Part shown: positions 35,463-47,520 of the stretch, piece by piece
Layout of the letters: every line of letters begins with the position of its first letter
Position numbering within the stretch: position 1 is the stretch's first letter
NCBI GenBank assembly: GCA_037389465.1
Contig: JAZARR010000197.1
Span: forward strand, 37,501-101,500
Direction: 5' to 3'
DNA from: Baylisascaris procyonis
Lineage: Eukaryota; Nematoda; Chromadorea; Rhabditida; Ascarididae
DNA length: 64,000 nucleotides
Notes under the pieces: model-generated
The model's input: only the letters and a program-made list of their open reading frames with translations
Database searches by the model: none
Told to the model about the DNA's origin: nothing
Translations under genes and position numbers: made by a program

Positions 35463-38400
35463 CATTTAAACAATCAAAACGCGACGAAGAAACATTTACA
35501 TATCAGAAGTAAAAGATAATATGATAGTAGGTTAACATGTGATTAAATAAACTCATATATGGTTATAAGACAAGTACGTAATGTTATAACTTCTTATAAC
35601 CCGACGGAAAGAACATGCATGCTTATTAGTATAACCTGACGGAAAAAAATACGCATACTCATTAGTAAAGCACGTAACCTGATGCTGAGTAGAATTATAA
35701 CATTACACTTAAGCGAACTAAAGTACCATTATCTCACACGTATGTAACGTTATAATACCTTATAAGCCGACGGAAAGAATACATATACTCATTCATAAGC
35801 AAAAACATTGAACACGCAACACCGATCCACGTCACTCATCGTACAACAGTTTACGAAACTTTGGGGTTTGTTTATATAGCCTTCTTGCTGACACCTTCTT
35901 GAAGCTTATGGTCCGCCCCTTCTTTGTGCCGTTAGTTGAGTTGACAATTAACATTGTTCATGGGATGACTTGATCCGCATGTCCTTATGCACTTTTGAGA
36001 AACAAAGCGCTCCCATGCCTTGTGAGCCATGCAAGGCTATGGTACCCATATCGGTATCTTTACTATGGCTGGCGTAACGCTATCTATGCAAGTCTATGGT
36101 ACCCATATCGGTATCTTTATTATGACTGGCGTAAGGCTATCTATGCAGGTCTATGGTAGCCTTATGGTATCTTTACTTTGGCTGGCATAACGCGATCTAT
36201 ACAAGTCTATGATACCCATATCGGTATCTTTACTATTGCTGGCATAACGCGAACTATGCAAGTCTATATTACCCATATGGCGTCTTTATTATGGCTGGCA
36301 TAAGGCGACCTATGGAAGTCTATGGTACCCATATCGGTATCTTTACTATGACTGGCATAACATGATCTGCGCAAGTCTAGGATACCCATATCGGTACCTT
36401 TACTAATGACTGCCATAACGCGATCTATGCAAGTCTATGGTACCCATATCGGTACCTTTACTAGTGACTGCCATAACGCGATCTATGCAATTATTTAAAA
36501 CTATGAATGCACAATAAATTAAAAACATAAGATTACTTAAAAACTATAAATGCAAAATAAAATAAAACAAATGGACAAGAAAGTAGTGAAAATAGATCGT
36601 AGTCGTAAAAAGGATATCCAGAGAAAAGAACAAAGACTTGAAAGGTGCACACGTTTCGGCCCTTATTCGTTTACGTGTGCACCTGAGTTATGCGCGGGCC
36701 GTCATCAGATCGATACGCATAACCCTATTAGTTGAATGATGAAAAGTTGTAATGTTAGTGAAACAGAACGGTGTAAGGGGCAGCGTAATAAGGAGAAAGA
36801 TAGAAGTAGAAAAGAAGACCTGGAAACGCAAAAGACGAGCAATAAATGAAGAAATGCAACTGAAGTCGTAAAGCCAACTATAGATAGCGCCAATATAAAT
36901 ATAATTAATAATACGGGCTAAAAGTAAATTACAAAGACCCCGCCTACCTCATCATCACGTTCCGGTTTTCTCCTTTTCCCAGTAACCGATCCTTGTGAAG
37001 CCGAACCTACGTTCCTCTTGCCACAGAGTTTATATTACAAACTTTTTTAAAAAGAAGGCAAAGTTTAGAAGTTTTTCCAAAAAACACAAAACACACGACG
37101 CTACAAATTGCCTCGCGCCTAACAAGAAATGTTACCTATGTTGCCCTAATAATATACCAATAACAATATTAAACTGTGACTACTAACCTAAATTGTTACA
37201 CTAAACCATTATGGGTAATGGAACAAAAGTTAATGCACGACATTACTACAAGGTGGTGAGTGAAATTTCTTTTCAATCTAATTAATAAGTAGAGAATGGT
37301 CAAAATTACTCTATGATATAGTTATCGTAAAGCTACTAAAATAAAAAGAAAATTTTGAAACCAAAATTGAAATCCCGTGTGTAAAAAGAAAGTTATGAAA
37401 CTAAATTGAAATCCCGTGTGTGTAGACGTGCGTCGTACGCAATAGTGCTAATGTTAATGGTGGTTGTAGAAGGTTCCAGCATGTTCCAGCAATTGATCAA
37501 CTCTGAAAGACGCTCCAATGCTGTATTCGCACTCTAATGTTCTATCCACCATCAGACTAGCCAACGTTCGAAATTGAGGTGCTGCCCGCAAAAAGGAGGA
37601 AAAGATATGGGACGCTCTTCTTGCTCGTTAAGCAATCGCAGCATTATGTGAGTGGATGTTCGTCTTAAGTCAGATATCTGATCTTTACTCGTGCTCTAAA
37701 CACAAGACGTTGCATTCACTATCTTAATCTATCAGCGAAACGTCTTCAACTGATATGCTTTCATAAGGATACACAATATTATATGTTTTATTATTATTTT
37801 CGAAATTTTGAAAACTATTTAGTTTAATGAAATGAAATGCAAAAAAGCGCATTATCGTAGAATTTTCTGGTGCAATTTCCCTTTTTCAGCTGTCCTACGA
37901 ACAACGGTTGAATCAATATTCACCAATAAGGATTCTTCATGTTTTGCACATTCAGCAATTTTCTTATTAGTGGTAATGCAGTACTGCATTAAATCCGGAT
38001 TTTTCCAAAATTTTCCATAAAGCGATGAATCTAAGAATTTATGCAAATTTTACCCGACCGATACGTTATGAAGCATTCTTCCTAATATCATACAAGTATT
38101 GTTTACAGTTGTGCGAAGGAGTGGTGGTTCATTCTCGTTCAATACACAAGGAGTTGCTCAGCTCATAAACTCTTTCATTGCCGGTGATTGAATTTCTAAT
38201 ATTTCTATTTGACTGCTCTTAGTTACATAGCGATATCTTTTCGTTAGAACCAATAAGAGGTGATCTAATCCTTGTCAGTCTGCGTTGATGTTTTTCGGAT
38301 GCCTGCGTGCCTACTCCTTCCCGCTCCACCTGTGTATATAGGTTAAACCGTCTATACGGTAATTTCAACTTGAGCTTCACAAGAGTTAGAGCTACAGGAG

Positions 38401-39609
38401 GTGCAGTAATCTTCGCCTTTCAAGTTTTGCATGAGCATACTAAACTGCACTTTATGTGCTTTGCCACGTTCATTTTGTTTATTCTCAATGTAATACTTTC
38501 TGCTAAAATTCTAGACGGACGATCTACTTGGAATCTATAGATCAATCTAAGCAGTAACAAAAAACATTGTAACTTTTATCACTACCGTTGTGTACCTGTA
38601 TGCCGCTGTAGTACACTGACTGAGGATTGTTGCGTCGCCGAGTGACGGTGTGATGATGTAGACGAAACGGCGAGTGAGGAGCGAACTTTATTAGAACCGA
38701 AGTAGCGAGAGAGGCACACACAAGAAACACACACACCAAAAACAACGGAAAAGGCACAGCTTATATAGTGGTCGTCACATGACAATTCATGTTGAAATAG
38801 ATAGCTCTGCTATGTAATAAATGCGTCGAGGGTCGAGTGTAGACATATACGAATATAAGACATTTGAACCGATCCTCTGTGCACGTCCCAAGTCGAAAGT
38901 TCGCGCATTCGCGATTGACTCGTCCGGCGTAGGTAACGAAATCTTCTCTTGGTTCTTTAGCGAGCTTCATACATGCGTATCATGCGTTCTTCAGCGATTG
39001 TTGCGGTACAAATAGATCTGTAAGCACCGTGATTGTGCCTGCGAAGTTGACATTGCAAGCAGCTCTCGGTAAAATATAGTTGGCATATTTTCCGTACGCG
39101 ATAATGTCGAGCTTCTGGAGGAGGACGCGAACGCCAGTGGCATCGTCCAGCGTTGCGCCGTCAACTGGTAAAACGTCCTCGTGCCGTCGATACCATCCCT
39201 CGAATGTTAGGTTCGTATCTGGCTCCTATACGAACTGTGCGAGGCGTCCGGAAAGCGCGTCGAACTGTCGCGTTGGATTGGTCGGTTGTGGTAACTGCGA
39301 CTGTTGAAGCTGAGTCACGTCGCGAAGGGCGTTCGTGGAACGTCACGAGGAGCTTTGAAACTGTGTTTTTGAGAGAGTGGCCATCAGCGATCCGCTTTGC
39401 CAAATTCCCTGATCGCCACTGTTGTGTACCCCTCTGCCGCCGTGGTACACTGACTGAGGACTGTTGCGTCGCCGGGTGGTGGTGTGAGGATGTAGACGAA
39501 ACGGCGAGTGAGCAGCGAACTTTATTAGAACCGAAGTAGCGAGAGAGACGCACACATCAGAAACACACACAAAAACAACGGAAAAGGCACAGCTTATATA
39601 GTGGTACAT
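35277..39609. repeat. 4333-bp tandem unit 5
   Basis: Last unit; private substitution at 37465 (TGGTTGTAGA for TGGTCGTAGA). Its right end passes into the non-hybrid LTR B. Confidence 0.95.
36029..36489 (+). repeat. 57-bp satellite, eight monomers (unit 5)
   Basis: Copy of the unit 1 block. Confidence 0.93.
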
Positions 39610-39796
39610 GACAATTTCATGTTGAAATAGACAGCTCTGCTATGTATTCACGTGGTATCCACTACATCACTGCGCGTCATCATGACGTGGCCATTGCACT
39701 TTGCAATATTTGCCATGTGCATGCACTTTGCAATACCATTTCCAGTGTGTCAAGTCATCACTTTGAATGTGATGAAATATCACCACATATCCAACA
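38586..39796 (-). mobile_element. Deleted Ty3/gypsy-like element, original right copy
   Basis: The only copy with a complete non-hybrid 5' LTR. Both flanks carry the same 5-bp target duplication ACTAC (38581-38585 and 39797-39801), which defines the ends of the original insertion. Gag is the same broken fragment (38817-39384). Confidence 0.92.
39420..39796 (-). mobile_element. LTR 'B', 5' LTR of the element
   Basis: 377 bp, TGTTGTGTACC...ATATCCAACA on the plus strand. On the minus strand TATATAAG (39593-39600) is followed by AATAAA (39521-39526). Its right half differs from LTR A at many positions (for example ATGTATTCACGTGG versus ATGTACTCATGTGA), which is what allows the hybrids to be recognised. 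Confidence 0.92.
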
Positions 39797-39801
39797 ACTA
39801 C

Positions 39802-40309
39802 AAATAAGGAATTCAGCTCTTTTTTTATCGCTTTACATTCGTATATAAATCTACCTGCTATTGCAATCTAAAGCTTGAAACGCCTAATTATTTCAGATAG
39901 GAAACAGCTGCATAGGTTCGCATTTCTGTAATATTCCCTCCTGCATCGAGGGTGATGGATGGGGAAAACTGTGAGCAAATTAATTCTGCAGTCCTATGTT
40001 CTTTACAAATTCTCTTACTATCCAAACCCTGAATTAGTTCGTTTCGATCCTTATCTTCACCTCCCTGAAATGACATTGTCCACGGAATTATTGACCCCGA
40101 AATAACATAGAATTTTAATAGAATACTGTCTGGAATTTTATTCTTATCGAATAACACCAAAAATATAATTAAAAGTGGTACGTTAACCAGCAATATAGAC
40201 TCTATTTAAAAGAAAAGCTAAGATTTTCCTGAGACTTGAGTCATATATCATATTAAACTTGTGGAATAGCTTAAAAAGAAATCCATTCTTTATCGAATTC
40301 ATATTTTTG
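39802..40309. other. Unassigned stretch
   Basis: Contains a 101-codon minus-strand frame (39888-40193) starting with a hydrophobic segment (LLIIFLVLF), then IPWTMSFQGGEDKDRNE. I do not recognise it and see no splice sites that extend it; it may be chance. Nothing else is seen. Confidence 0.4.
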
Positions 40310-40314
40310 TTAAT

Positions 40315-40990
40315 TAATTATAAGTTTTTCAACATCAGTTAAGGAACTGCGGTAGATAGTGGCTTCAAACAATTCCCAAAATTCGAACCATTCGTACGGT
40401 TTGCCGTCGAATATGGGTAACTGAAGTTTAGGGAGGTGCACGTTGCTTGGAGCGTCGCCATTACTTGGCGAAGGTGAGTTAGGAATATTCTGAGGAGCTG
40501 TTGACTGTTGTGGAGTTTGAGAGAAGCCTGAGGGATTGAGGCCGAGTGGTGGTGTGGTGCACGGCGTAGTGCTAAGACGGGCAAGCATTTCGCCTAGATC
40601 CCGGTCGAGGAACTCCAGTTTTTGAATAGTTATGCGAAGTTGATTGAGCATACTTCGAAGGCCATCAGGCGCTTCATTCATCTGCTGGAACGCTTGTTGT
40701 TCAGCAAGAACTTAATCGGGATCGTCGCGTGGCGTGAGTTCGCGAATAATAGCTACCCAGTCGTCATAAAGGTGAGTTAAATGGGCGAGGTGAACTCTGA
40801 GGAGGCGCGAAGTTGCCAAGCCCGACCGACGGCAATGTTGCACGGATTCAATTTGTGTTGAAATAGGCTGACTGGCGTCAAGGCTGAAGGCGAAGTGAGC
40901 TTCTGCGGCTTGAAGTAAGGGTCGCAATCATGCAGAGTAGGTTGAATAGCGAGGGTAATATGAGCACTCTTGAGCGGTGCCAAGGGGGCC
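40315..40990 (-). pseudogene. Second BEL/Pao gag fragment
   Basis: The clear part is HLPKLQLPIFDGKPYEWFEF followed by SSLTDVEKL, the DUF1759 block of Pao-type Gag. It is preceded by a Ser/Pro/Gln-rich linker and a helical N-terminal part (LRSMLNQLRITIQKLEFLD). A stop and frame changes at 40690-40930 split the N terminus. The block is cut off right after VEKL by AT-rich DNA. It differs in sequence from the gag at 15619-16698, so it is another family member. Confidence 0.82.
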
Positions 40991-41055
40991 ATTGTAAGGG
41001 AGTGAACAGTAGTAGAGATGACGTCGATGGAGGCAGAAGTCTCGGTACGCGCCGC

Positions 41056-41391
41056 TCAATGCGGCCGACGCACCGTGTCGCGCCCGCTCCTCCCGTCCTT
41101 CCGTAGCTCTCCTACTCCGTGAAGGATGAGTGGACTGCTTTGATTATGCTTGAGTCCAAGAGCAGCCGCTAGGCGTTCCGTGATAAATGATCCTTGGCTT
41201 CCTTGGTCGATGAAAACTTTTGCCGTCTTCGATGACTGAGGGAATAAGGGATTATAGACCAGATATAAGGGATTCCCGGCCGACGCACCATGTCGGGCCC
41301 GTTCTGATCCGCTGTCGTGCTCGCTCTGTAGCTCTGGCCGAATGAACTGTCGCGCCGCTTTTATAGCCTCGTTGAGATCCGTCGTTCCCAT
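41056..41391 (-). pseudogene. Second BEL/Pao protease fragment
   Basis: KVFIDQGSQGSFITERLAAA is the aspartic protease (DUF1758) block, with DQG in place of D[ST]G. It lies 5' of the gag fragment on the minus strand, the reverse of the normal order, so the element is rearranged. A roughly 26-bp direct repeat (GGCCGACGCACC...) at 41063 and 41278 brackets part of it. Confidence 0.78.
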
Positions 41392-41557
41392 CCATAGCCG
41401 TTGGTTATCTTGATGACAATGTTGTCAGTTAGCAGTTGTTGGAATGCGTTGTGAGAGCGTTTGAAGTCTTAGTCATATTGTTTTGTCTTTCGGCGGTCAT
41501 GAAGAAATCGATTCGAAGATCACTTCGACAATAAGAGCTATAATTTTATTTCTTTAT

Positions 41558-41564
41558 TTTATAG
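41558..41564 (+). promoter_or_regulatory. Probable trans-splice acceptor of the kinase gene
   Basis: A T-rich run ending TTTATAG, about 29 bp upstream of the kinase ATG at 41593, with no ATG between. The position and motif fit SL trans-splicing; the leader actually used is not visible. Confidence 0.5.
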
Positions 41565-41592
41565 TCAAATATTTGCGCATAAAATTCTATCA

Positions 41593-44500
41593 ATGGAGAA
41601 ATCAATCGATGAAACACAACCGGAATGTTGTGATTTAAAAAAAGGGAAAAGGTTTGTTTATATCTTATATTTCATTTAGTTATTGAATTGTGATGTCTTC
41701 TAATCGATTCTACTTTAATGATGATGCAGAGAAAAGTGCGAAATTTCTAACAAGAGGAGTGCAAATAGCAGAACTCCTGACTGACACAAACGATTTGCAA
41801 TAGCATACCTTTTCAACTAGTATCCTCAACACAGTAGCCTATCTCTCCCACTTAAATTAACAATATTTCAAAGTTTTCTACGCCTATAAATCATACTATT
41901 TTCCATTCTATTTCCTACCAGTCTCTTGCAATAGCATCCACTTCTCTCCTACGGTAGAGCTATGGAATTCTGTGAAATCTGCAATTTTAATCGTTCTCAC
42001 TCACAAATTACCACTGTCTTTTAAATTTTTTCTCAAAAATAGCGTATTATGTAAGTTCAACTGATAAGATTTTTAATAATTCATATCAATTCTAGGTGAT
42101 AAAAATAGTCGATTATCACTACTGCAAGCAATAAATGGATGTGCCCCGTATAACTCGGGACATAGTGCTCTGGGGTTGAAAATTTTAGGATCGGATATGA
42201 GACTTCACGAATTTTAATCACATCTTTCTCCCCCTCCCCAATTAAAGTCTGTTGTCAGTCATTGCTAAATTCCAGGTACCTATATATTTTTCAAATTAGT
42301 CTCTCTCATTCCAATCGAACATATTTCAGATTTGGCAAATGGAGAATAAAAAATAAATTAGATGAAGGTGGATTTGGATACGTCTATCTTGTTGAGGATA
42401 TTGAGAAGCACGGAGAATTTGCTGCTTTAAAAGCGGAGCCAAACGATGTGAACGGTGGTTCGACGATTAAACTTGAGGCTTGTCTCATTTTCGATTCTAT
42501 TTAGAAAGATTTTTTCATGGTAGATTCATGGCCGGTGTTTTCTTTAACAACTGTAATAATAATACACCATCATAATGAAATTCGATGCACATTTTTTGGC
42601 TGATTTCCAAATTCTTTGAGGTTTTTTTAACTCGAGTGACAATATCGATTATAGTTATTGCGAGATATTGGAATGATGCCAATAGAAAATTTGAAATTTA
42701 TTTGAATACATAAATTTTGATCTTACAGTATATATGATTAAATTTGAGCAGTACAATAGTGGCCAATAAAAAAATAAGCGCTCATTGCAATAACGCAAAA
42801 ATATGTTTGAAATGGTAATGCAGCACATAAAAACGTCATATTAAAATGAAGATTACTGTAAAATATTGCATTATATTCTTTTGGAGTGGAAATACGGTAA
42901 ATGCACCTTTTGTGCAAATTGCATCAAATTGTAAAGTAAAATTTCTAACTATGGGATGAGTTAACGTGATAAAGTGAGCATCATACTCGTAAGATAAAGC
43001 CATTGCATATTATAAGTGATGTACAAATCAAGTTGTTGCAAATTGCAGTTGAAAATTTTTTTTGGCATTGAATCACTGAATGAACTAGGCACAACTGCAA
43101 TATTCTCCAATAATTGCAAAGTTCTCATGCGAAATTTAATTTATGAAATTTCTTCCTTGCAAACTTCAGCACAGCACATTTAATGTGTGCCAATTATGCA
43201 TAAACATTGCTGATCCATTTTGCAATAAATATTCGATTCAATGACAGTTTACAAGTCGATTATGCAAATCAAATATATATGTCGATTCAAAAAAAAAGTG
43301 TTATCCATAAAAATCGTTTAACAAGTTGTTCCAATTTCTATTCATTTAACAAAACCTTTTTAAACGGTGGTAAATTGCAAATAATAATATTATATATTTT
43401 ATGCAAAATCTTAGAAATTAATCGTCTTTTTTCACCTTTATGAAATTAATAAATCCTTTTCCTAGCAGTCCGTTCCATAGAGATAAATAGGGATATTGTT
43501 AATGAACGTTTTTATTGTGCTGTAGTGAACTTGAGTGACCTTAAATCGATTCGAAAATTCTAACAAAACAATATGCAAATGAATTTATTGATAATCCTTT
43601 TTTATTTGAAAGTAAATTTCGAAACAAAAAATTATTATTATTCAAATACAAAATTAGTAATGAAATTAATTAACAGGGAAATGATTGTACATAACTATTA
43701 CTACTGAATAGCTGACATATGCGCCAACGCTATGCTTATTGAGTATATAAGTAGAAAATAAACGATATAAAAAATATGAATAAATATTTTAAACCAACTG
43801 ATTCTAAAATAAGATGAAAAATTCTGAACAAGTAAAATAAAATAATAAAAAATATATATAAATTGGAATTTTCTCACTTGAATAGACACATGTAAATGGA
43901 AGTCGACAATTATTAAAATAATGGTGAAGAAATTTGATTGCACAATGTAAAAAATTATGTCCACTAGGAATAGAGGTTGAATAAGTGGAAAATTTTACAT
44001 TATTTTTATGGTCTTTTATCTAATATTTGTGTTGATTCCATTTTTTTTTCGATTAATGCTAATTTTATTAATGCTAAATTAGCTAATCTATTTGATTTTT
44101 TATTTTTAATTAATGTTAATTAACGCTCAATTAGATAGTTAATGCCTATTTCAAGTTCTTAAAGTGTTTAAAGAAATTTATAAAAATAAAAAACCCTCAG
44201 AAATAGTGGAAAAAAATTTAGAGAAAAAATTAAATAATTATGTGTAGAGAGAGATTGAAAATTATAGGAAATGAGTGAGAAATATTATGTTGAAGAGATA
44301 AAACAATAAAATAAAAAAGACATGAAGTGATTAAATAAAGATAGGCATGGCATGATTTTATGACGTTCGACGGTGTATCTTAATATTCCAAAAATTTTTT
44401 TTTTTTTATTCTATACTTTATCACTAAATTATCAGTATGAAAAGTTAACTGATAGTGATAAGAAACAATTGACGATCTTCTAAAGTGTCCTTTAAATCCT

Positions 44501-47473
44501 CTATACTATTTTAGATACTAATTGTTAACTTTCTAAATAAGAATGGTGATATGCCGCATGTGATGCAAGTTTATCATTCATCTAAACATCGAAAACTCTG
44601 CTATATGATCGTTACGTTACTTGGTGATAATTTACGCACGTTAAAGGTAATTGAATTCTTGTTTTGTTTGTTTTTCTATCCGTTTATTTCCGCTGAACTA
44701 TTTTTAAATATTAGTAAAAACATCTTGGCTATTTTTTATGTTCAAATATTTATTCGACTATTTTTGGTATTATAGTCGTGGGTTATGTGTTTTTTCTTCC
44801 GCCAGTTATTTTAGTTCTTGTGCTGGAATTTATACTGTTTATTAATGGTCAGCACCTAGTGGTCAGTATTGTTGTTTTTTATGAACTTATTTTTTTGACC
44901 ATTGGTCAGCAGATCATGAATTTTTTTGACCATTGGTCAGCAGATCATGATTGAGCAGATTTCTTCTTTAGCCCATCAATAAAGGTATTTGAACTTGGAA
45001 ACTTAGGTTGCTATTCTTTGGTGTAGTTGTGCACCTTCCTAGAGAACAATTGATAAACATGTATCCTGACAAATGCCGCGAGTTTTCCGGAAATGAATGT
45101 CGATGCAGAAAGTAAGCCGCATAGCCGGAAGCTAGGAACGATAAAGATTCAAAAAAAATCGATCCTCGATGGTATTCCGGTTTCTTACAATACTGCAGAT
45201 AGCCGATATTAAATGACCGATTATTGCAGGAATGTCTACCTGGTCGAGTGATGTCACCATCGACATGGTCACGAATTGGAATGCAATGCCTTTATGCAAT
45301 TAAAATGCTACATGATATTGGTTTTGTGCATAGAGATATAAAACCAGCAAATTTTGTAATGGGCAATGAAGGGGATCCAGATCGTGCACGATGTGTACAT
45401 ATTCTAGATTTTGCTCTTGCTAGGTTCGTTGATGGCTTTATATAATCGTTTCATTTCCTCTTGAAATACAACATAGGGTTCTAGGCGAAACTTAGTCCTA
45501 ACGATACTGATGGTCATAAATTTTGCAGTGGTCATAAATGGTCATAAACGGTCATAAAGCAAGATTTTTATAACTATAAGTAACTATTTTAATGTTGGAA
45601 AAAGGCTCATTTGCGTTTCTAATGAGCCATTTATTGCCTCATCGTCGAACTGGAAGTTCGTCTGTATTCACGGACAGCTTTCGCTCTTTTTGCTGTTTTC
45701 TTCATTGAACACGCGTACAGTTGACGTACTTGTGGCTGTGCTTCAGCACTGTCCAGCTTAGGTTATGTGTCGGGTTAGACCTCGGCATTGTTTTGATATG
45801 ACTCAGTTGCCGTATAGATTTCATCCGTACAAACATGCAATTGATAACTCAGAACATGCTGACAGGTGCTGTGAGTTTTCCGGAAATGGATTCGATGTAG
45901 AGAGTAAGCCGGATAGCCGGAAGCTAGGAACGATAAAGATTCAAAAAAAAAATCGGTCGGTCCCCGGCAATTGAAACCCCGAAATTCTACGACGACTACG
46001 AAAAGATCATTAAAAAATATTTAGAGCGAGAGCAAAAAAAAATTAAAACAAGATTTTCGAAAGTGCTGGAGGTTCAAAAAAGTCGAAGAGGGATGAGGAC
46101 GGTGGAAAGGAGGGTGAGGGTGGGGGGAAGGGGGGGATGAAGAAGATGAGAGATGTCACCGAAATTTGATCGGCTTCAGATGAACCCAAGCCAAACACCT
46201 AATTTTTTTCCATTGTTTGAGTTCGTTGAATATGTGAAAGAAAACCTCAATCTGCCTTTAGTTTACCTCGTCTAAATTCAAAGACTTTATTGAAATTTAT
46301 CTCTTCAACCCCATTAAATTATTTCAGGATTTATGCATATGAAAGAAATGGAATATGGATAGCACGTAGAACACGTGCATCAGCCCGTTTTAGAGGTACA
46401 ATTCGTTATTGCTCACCATCGGTACATGAAAAGAGAGAACAGGTTCGTTGAAGAAGCAATAATGCGCATTCACCATTATCTAAATAGCACATATTTGTGT
46501 TTTCAAGTTTATCGTTTATATTGCTTTATTTATGAGTAAAACGAATCACCATTACATATTTATATATAAAATTCAACGTGTATAAGTGATTTTCTTTCTT
46601 CAACAATCATCGATTTGATTAAGCATTACAAAAGAAATATAACGATTTTTACTTATATATTCGATGTGCTGTAATAAATGATATTATATTTGATAAGGAT
46701 ATCAAAGTATATAGTGAAAGAATATTTTTTTAAAGGGACGTAAAGATGATATTTGGTCATTAATTTATGTGCTCATCGAATTTCATTGTGGTTTACCGTG
46801 GCAAAAAGAACGCAATAAACATAAATTAGAAGAGATTAAATTGAAAATGAATGACGATGAATTATTAAAAAATTTTCCAGGTATTTAAATATTCTAATTT
46901 TTTATGTTACATTGATAATGCTATTATAGCTCTTAAACTATGTTATACTATACTCTAATTATAGCATTGCATAATATATGAATTTTTGTAAGTACACAGG
47001 TGTCCAGGTAGATTAAAGCCCAGGTAGAGTGAGGTCACTACTTCCGGCGTGACCTGTTGTTTAAAAATTTTTCAAATAATGCGAAAACTGATGTCGCTTA
47101 TTTTGAAACACTCGTTGATGATGGAGAGGGAATCAATTCAGTCGAATTGAACTGCACCTAGCAATGACTTCGTTTTGGTTTATTTCTCAGCGAATGCTTA
47201 ATCAAGAAATGATAACAGCCATAGATAACAAAGAATCATCACTCTGAATCACATAATCGACCAGTTTTACCTGTCGATTTGAATGAAAGTGAGGGTGCAG
47301 TACTAGAAGGACGACTCTCCCTTATATCAGAAACAAGCAATTCCCATTCGAATGACGAGGAAGTGAATAATGTGACACCCTCACCGTATTACTATGGGCA
47401 TTAACCAGCTAATATTGAGAATCAAAGAAAACGAATAAAAATATGATTGTAGAGGAAATTCGAGTAAACAAAT

Positions 47474-47520
<47 letters not shown>

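Noticed and set aside
17945..39609. CRISPR-like or prophage-like repeat array
   Set aside because: Repeat length, eukaryotic gene structure and LTR content exclude it.
39888..40193. 101-codon minus-strand frame with hydrophobic N terminus
   Set aside because: No recognisable family, flanked on both sides by retroelement debris; kept only as an unassigned note.
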